This document shows positions 5,528-7,373 of a DNA stretch of 7,373 nucleotides, in pieces. A program made the translations under genes and the position numbers. Position 1 is the stretch's first letter. Each line of letters opens with the position of its first letter. The stretch covers positions 1 to 7,373 of the forward strand of contig JAJRTR010000071.1 in the NCBI GenBank assembly GCA_024278215.1, read 5' to 3'. This DNA comes from a bacterium. Lineage in GTDB: Bacteria > UBP15 > UBA6099 > JAJRTR01. Under the pieces are notes generated by a model. The model saw nothing but the letters and a program-made list of their open reading frames with translations, made no database searches and was not told the origin of the DNA.

Positions 5528-6430
5528 TTACTCGACATTGAATTTGACGATTGTATATGTGCCAACCGCCAGCCCGCTTTTCGCGAGCGAAGTGTAGACC
5601 ACGATTGCGTATTTGCGGCCCCTGTACTCTTCCTTTGCGGGCAGTGCGATATAGATCGGAACTTCGGTTGTTTCACCCGCCGGTATTGAAACAGTCCTGT
5701 TCTCGAACACTATAAATGAACCGTCGGGCAGTGATTCGCAGTCCTGCGCGGTTCTGAGTTGTGACTGCTCGAGGGTGATCTGTTCGAGCCGCACCTGAAT
5801 ATCGGTGTTGTTCGGATTCGTGATTTTCAGGTTTTGCCCGGATTTATGTAGTTGCCCCGGCGTTACATTGCCTGCGTCAATGATGTAGGGTGTTGTTGAT
5901 ATGGTGAGACCGTGGTTGCTGTTCGCGGCGGAAGGAGCTGTGACCGCCGCGGATTTAACAGAGAATAGGATTCTCGCACGGGCCGCGACGCCGATTCCGA
6001 ACGCCGAGCCTCCCGGTGCGCTTTTCGCCTCGATTATCCCGGCATATTTCTTCCCCGCGTAATCGTCGCCGCCGGGAAGTTGTATCGTGACGCTTATTGT
6101 CGCGGCATCCATCGAACCCATATCCCTTATTATCCCCGTTGACGGAACGAGCCACGCGGGGTCCGGGATCGGTTCGTAGCCGTCGGGTATGCGCGAACCT
6201 TCCGGACTGATGGACGAGACAACGATATCCGATATCGCGCTGTTCCGGTTCTGGACGTTCCATTCCATTCCTCCGAGCGAATACAGATCGTATGAGGCAC
6301 CTGTTGCGAGGTTGCCGACGATCACTTCAGAAGGAGATATCGCGACGCCTGTTGAAGCATACGAAAGAGTTCCGCAGCATAGAACGGCGGATATGACAAT
6401 AGATGTCTGTAAACGGAATCTGCCTCTCAA
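5528..6430 (-). CDS. Exported protein with two Ig-like domains (DUF916/chaperone-like)
   Basis: 300 residues; residues 1-25 form a signal peptide (MRGRF start, hydrophobic core 10-22, SYA cleavage). Two halves look homologous: about 26-160 and 175-300. Each begins with a short SP/TP strand, has an asparagine-rich turn (WNVQNRNS at 57-64, KITNPNNTD at 202-210), and ends with a YxGxKYA strand (YAGKKYAGIIEAKS at 124-137, YRGRKYAIVVYTS at 269-281) followed by a VKFNV-like final strand. This arrangement recalls DUF916 proteins of WxL clusters and periplasmic pilus chaperones, though no clear family match can be claimed. The start is TTG, with GGAGG five bases upstream. It lies between the other two exported proteins, so a role in binding or assembling them at the surface is plausible but inferred. 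Confidence 0.83.
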   Translation of the reverse strand: MRGRFRLQTSIVISAVLCCGTLSYASTGVAISPSEVIVGNLATGASYDLYSLGGMEWNVQNRNSAISDIVVSSISPEGSRIPDGYEPIPDPAWLVPSTGIIRDMGSMDAATISVTIQLPGGDDYAGKKYAGIIEAKSAPGGSAFGIGVAARARILFSVKSAAVTAPSAANSNHGLTISTTPYIIDAGNVTPGQLHKSGQNLKITNPNNTDIQVRLEQITLEQSQLRTAQDCESLPDGSFIVFENRTVSIPAGETTEVPIYIALPAKEEYRGRKYAIVVYTSLAKSGLAVGTYTIVKFNVE

Positions 6431-6435
6431 GAAAG

Positions 6436-6440
6436 CCTCC
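6436..6440 (-). promoter_or_regulatory. Ribosome binding site that supports a TTG start
   Basis: GGAGG, five bases before TTG at 6430. The first ATG codon in frame lies about 55 codons downstream, past the signal peptide, so TTG is the start. Confidence 0.72.
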
Positions 6441-6497
6441 GGGAACTATTTGGATACGCCGACAGCGTATTTGTCTCAAAACCAGACATTCGACCAC

Positions 6498-7070
6498 TCA
6501 GAGCGGGTTGGACGAGACATTAACCACAATGCTTCCGATACTGACCGCGCTGGTCCAGCCGCTTGTGGGTGTCGACAGGTACAGGAACAAGTCACGTGCG
6601 GACCCCGGTGCCACGGTTGTTCCGGGGGTCGCATCCCATGTAGCTTCGCCAAGGTCGGCAGCCGTAGCCGTGATGTAACTGGTAGTCAATGTGTCTGTGC
6701 CGTCGTTGCCGAAATCACTCGCTGCCGGCGCGCTCGCGCCGTCGGAGCCTATAAGTGCCTGAAGTACAAACTGGTTCAGTCCTGTTGTCGCTGATATGGA
6801 CCATGGGTTGGTGCCGTTGGAGTCCGAGCCCTGGATCATGATGTCGGAATAGACATTGCCGTCATTGCTGATGGTGAAAGGACCTGTGGCATAGGAAGTG
6901 TTGAAGCTCGAGCCCGATAGGTTCCACGTATTGTTATCGAGCAATACGCTTGATGTTGCGTTGATGCTGATAGTTATGGTGATTGTGTCTGTGGCGACAG
7001 CGTGTGATTTCTGTGCGACAAAAGCAATCGACGCAATGACTATCGCCAAACAGATAAATACTTTTTTCAT
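6498..7070 (-). CDS. Exported small beta-rich protein, possible surface or appendage subunit
   Basis: 190 residues from ATG at 7070, which has GGGAG eight bases upstream and MKKVF followed by a hydrophobic stretch; cleavage is expected after SHA at residue 24. The open frame continues upstream to a GTG at 7163, but that start lacks a good ribosome site and would bury the signal peptide. The mature part begins VATDTITITISINATS, followed by TWNLSG, then FTISNDGNVYSDIMIQGSD, a pattern of short strands with asparagine-glycine turns, and ends in a strand-rich GSIVVNVSSNPL. There are no cysteines in the mature region and no catalytic motif. The TITITISI segment is also found in the 585-residue protein of this cluster. 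The fold is likely a beta sandwich; the TWNL is only superficially like a WxL motif. First gene of the three-gene exported cluster. Confidence 0.84.
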   Translation of the reverse strand: MKKVFICLAIVIASIAFVAQKSHAVATDTITITISINATSSVLLDNNTWNLSGSSFNTSYATGPFTISNDGNVYSDIMIQGSDSNGTNPWSISATTGLNQFVLQALIGSDGASAPAASDFGNDGTDTLTTSYITATAADLGEATWDATPGTTVAPGSARDLFLYLSTPTSGWTSAVSIGSIVVNVSSNPL

Positions 7071-7232
7071 AATTATATCTCCCATTTTTCTCACTTTCTG
7101 TTTCGAGATGCTGTCGATTCGATCAAACCCGTTTTTACCTCTGGCCGCGGGAGAATTCACCACCTTTCGTGCCTGTTTCGGCTATAGGTTTTCTCGAACT
7201 CGACCTGTATTAACTTATGTCGATACAACTAT
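7071..7232 (-). promoter_or_regulatory. Leader region of the exported-protein cluster
   Basis: 162 bases between the repeat copy and the first gene of the cluster. No strong promoter match is seen; TTGGCT (inside the repeat end) and TAAGTT are 17 bases apart on the minus strand, which is weak. A nested set of short complementary stretches (7151-7195) gives only 11 pairs in total. The promoter could lie within the repeat. Confidence 0.25.
7079..7083 (-). promoter_or_regulatory. Ribosome binding site deciding the start at 7070
   Basis: GGGAG, eight bases before the ATG of the signal peptide MKKVF. An in-frame ATG at 7083-7085 overlaps this site and lacks one of its own. Confidence 0.6.
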
Positions 7233-7373
7233 TGAGCCAATTGCAGAATTCTGATTCTGCTGCGGTCGGCTGCTATTGTCCATAGCTGCGTTGTCGGCAA
7301 AAAATCGTCCTCGACGTACTCTACAAGTACGCCTGCGAGGATTTTCCACCTCCGCCTTGCTCTGAACAATTTC
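7233..7373 (+). mobile_element. Second copy of the 180-bp repeat element (cut by window end)
   Basis: From TGAGCCAATTGCAGAATT to the window end it aligns with the left 142 bases of the complete copy at 3571, with about 15 differences by eye including one single-base gap, in the same orientation. The flank reads TAT before TGAGCC, as in the other copy. The central hairpin is stronger here: GTACT/AGTAC (7316-7320, 7326-7330) extended by TCCTCG/CGAGGA (7308-7313, 7336-7341) and AAAA/TTTT. The two copies are direct repeats around the exported-protein cluster. Confidence 0.7.

Noticed and set aside
6893-6965. TWNLSG in the small exported protein as a true WxL domain
   Set aside because: The second WxL-domain motif near the C-terminus is absent; the tripeptide alone is not informative.
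7071-7163. N-terminal extension of the 190-residue exported protein to GTG at 7163
   Set aside because: The MKKVF start has a good ribosome site and a proper signal peptide; the longer form would place 31 polar residues before it.
7151-7195. Nested complementary stretches in the leader of the exported cluster, considered as a riboswitch
   Set aside because: Only short 3- to 5-base pairs with unpaired gaps; no match to c-di-GMP, TPP, cobalamin or SAM consensus by eye.

Overview
The window reads as a piece of a chromosome from an uncultured anaerobic, probably Gram-negative bacterium. The suggestion rests on an HdrA/MvhD-type flavin and iron-sulfur module, signal peptides without LPXTG anchors, mixed ATG/TTG starts with strong GGAGG ribosome binding sites, and moderate GC. 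I cannot name a phylum; Desulfobacterota or Omnitrophota-like lineages would fit. All convincing genes lie on the minus strand, so they are read from high to low coordinates.

Region 1 (7373 to 3750). A repeat copy (7233 to the window end) lies upstream of three adjacent genes for exported proteins: a 190-residue beta-rich protein (6498-7070), a 300-residue protein with two Ig-like halves (5528-6430) and a 585-residue multi-domain Ig/FN3 protein with a DUF11-like C-terminus (3750-5507). The spacings are 67 and 20 bases, so they look like one operon. None is catalytic; together they look like a surface or appendage assembly, loosely comparable to WxL/DUF916-type clusters.

Region 2 (3749 to 2836). 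About 900 AT-rich bases without a convincing gene. It holds a complete 180-bp inverted-repeat-bounded element (3571-3750), a piece of a related element in the opposite orientation (3444-3475), a separate 143-bp inverted-repeat structure (3297-3439), a cluster of TAACG palindromes (3236-3279), a 17-bp operator-like inverted repeat (3092-3108) and a 22-codon leader ORF (3002-3070).

Region 3 (2835 to 1). A redox/sulfur operon: an FAD- and NAD-binding CoA-disulfide-reductase-like protein, a TusA-type sulfur carrier, an MvhD/FlpD-type iron-sulfur protein and an HdrA-like flavoprotein cut by the window start. The likely logic is transfer of electrons and sulfane sulfur between NADH, a low-molecular-weight thiol or persulfide, the TusA cysteine and an HdrA flavin, with MvhD as electron link; this is inference from families and gene order.

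The most interesting observation is the MvhD gene. Its TGA stop is followed in the same frame by 30 sense codons rich in cysteine, ending in a TAA that directly abuts the hdrA ATG. This could be a selenocysteine-containing C-terminal extension.
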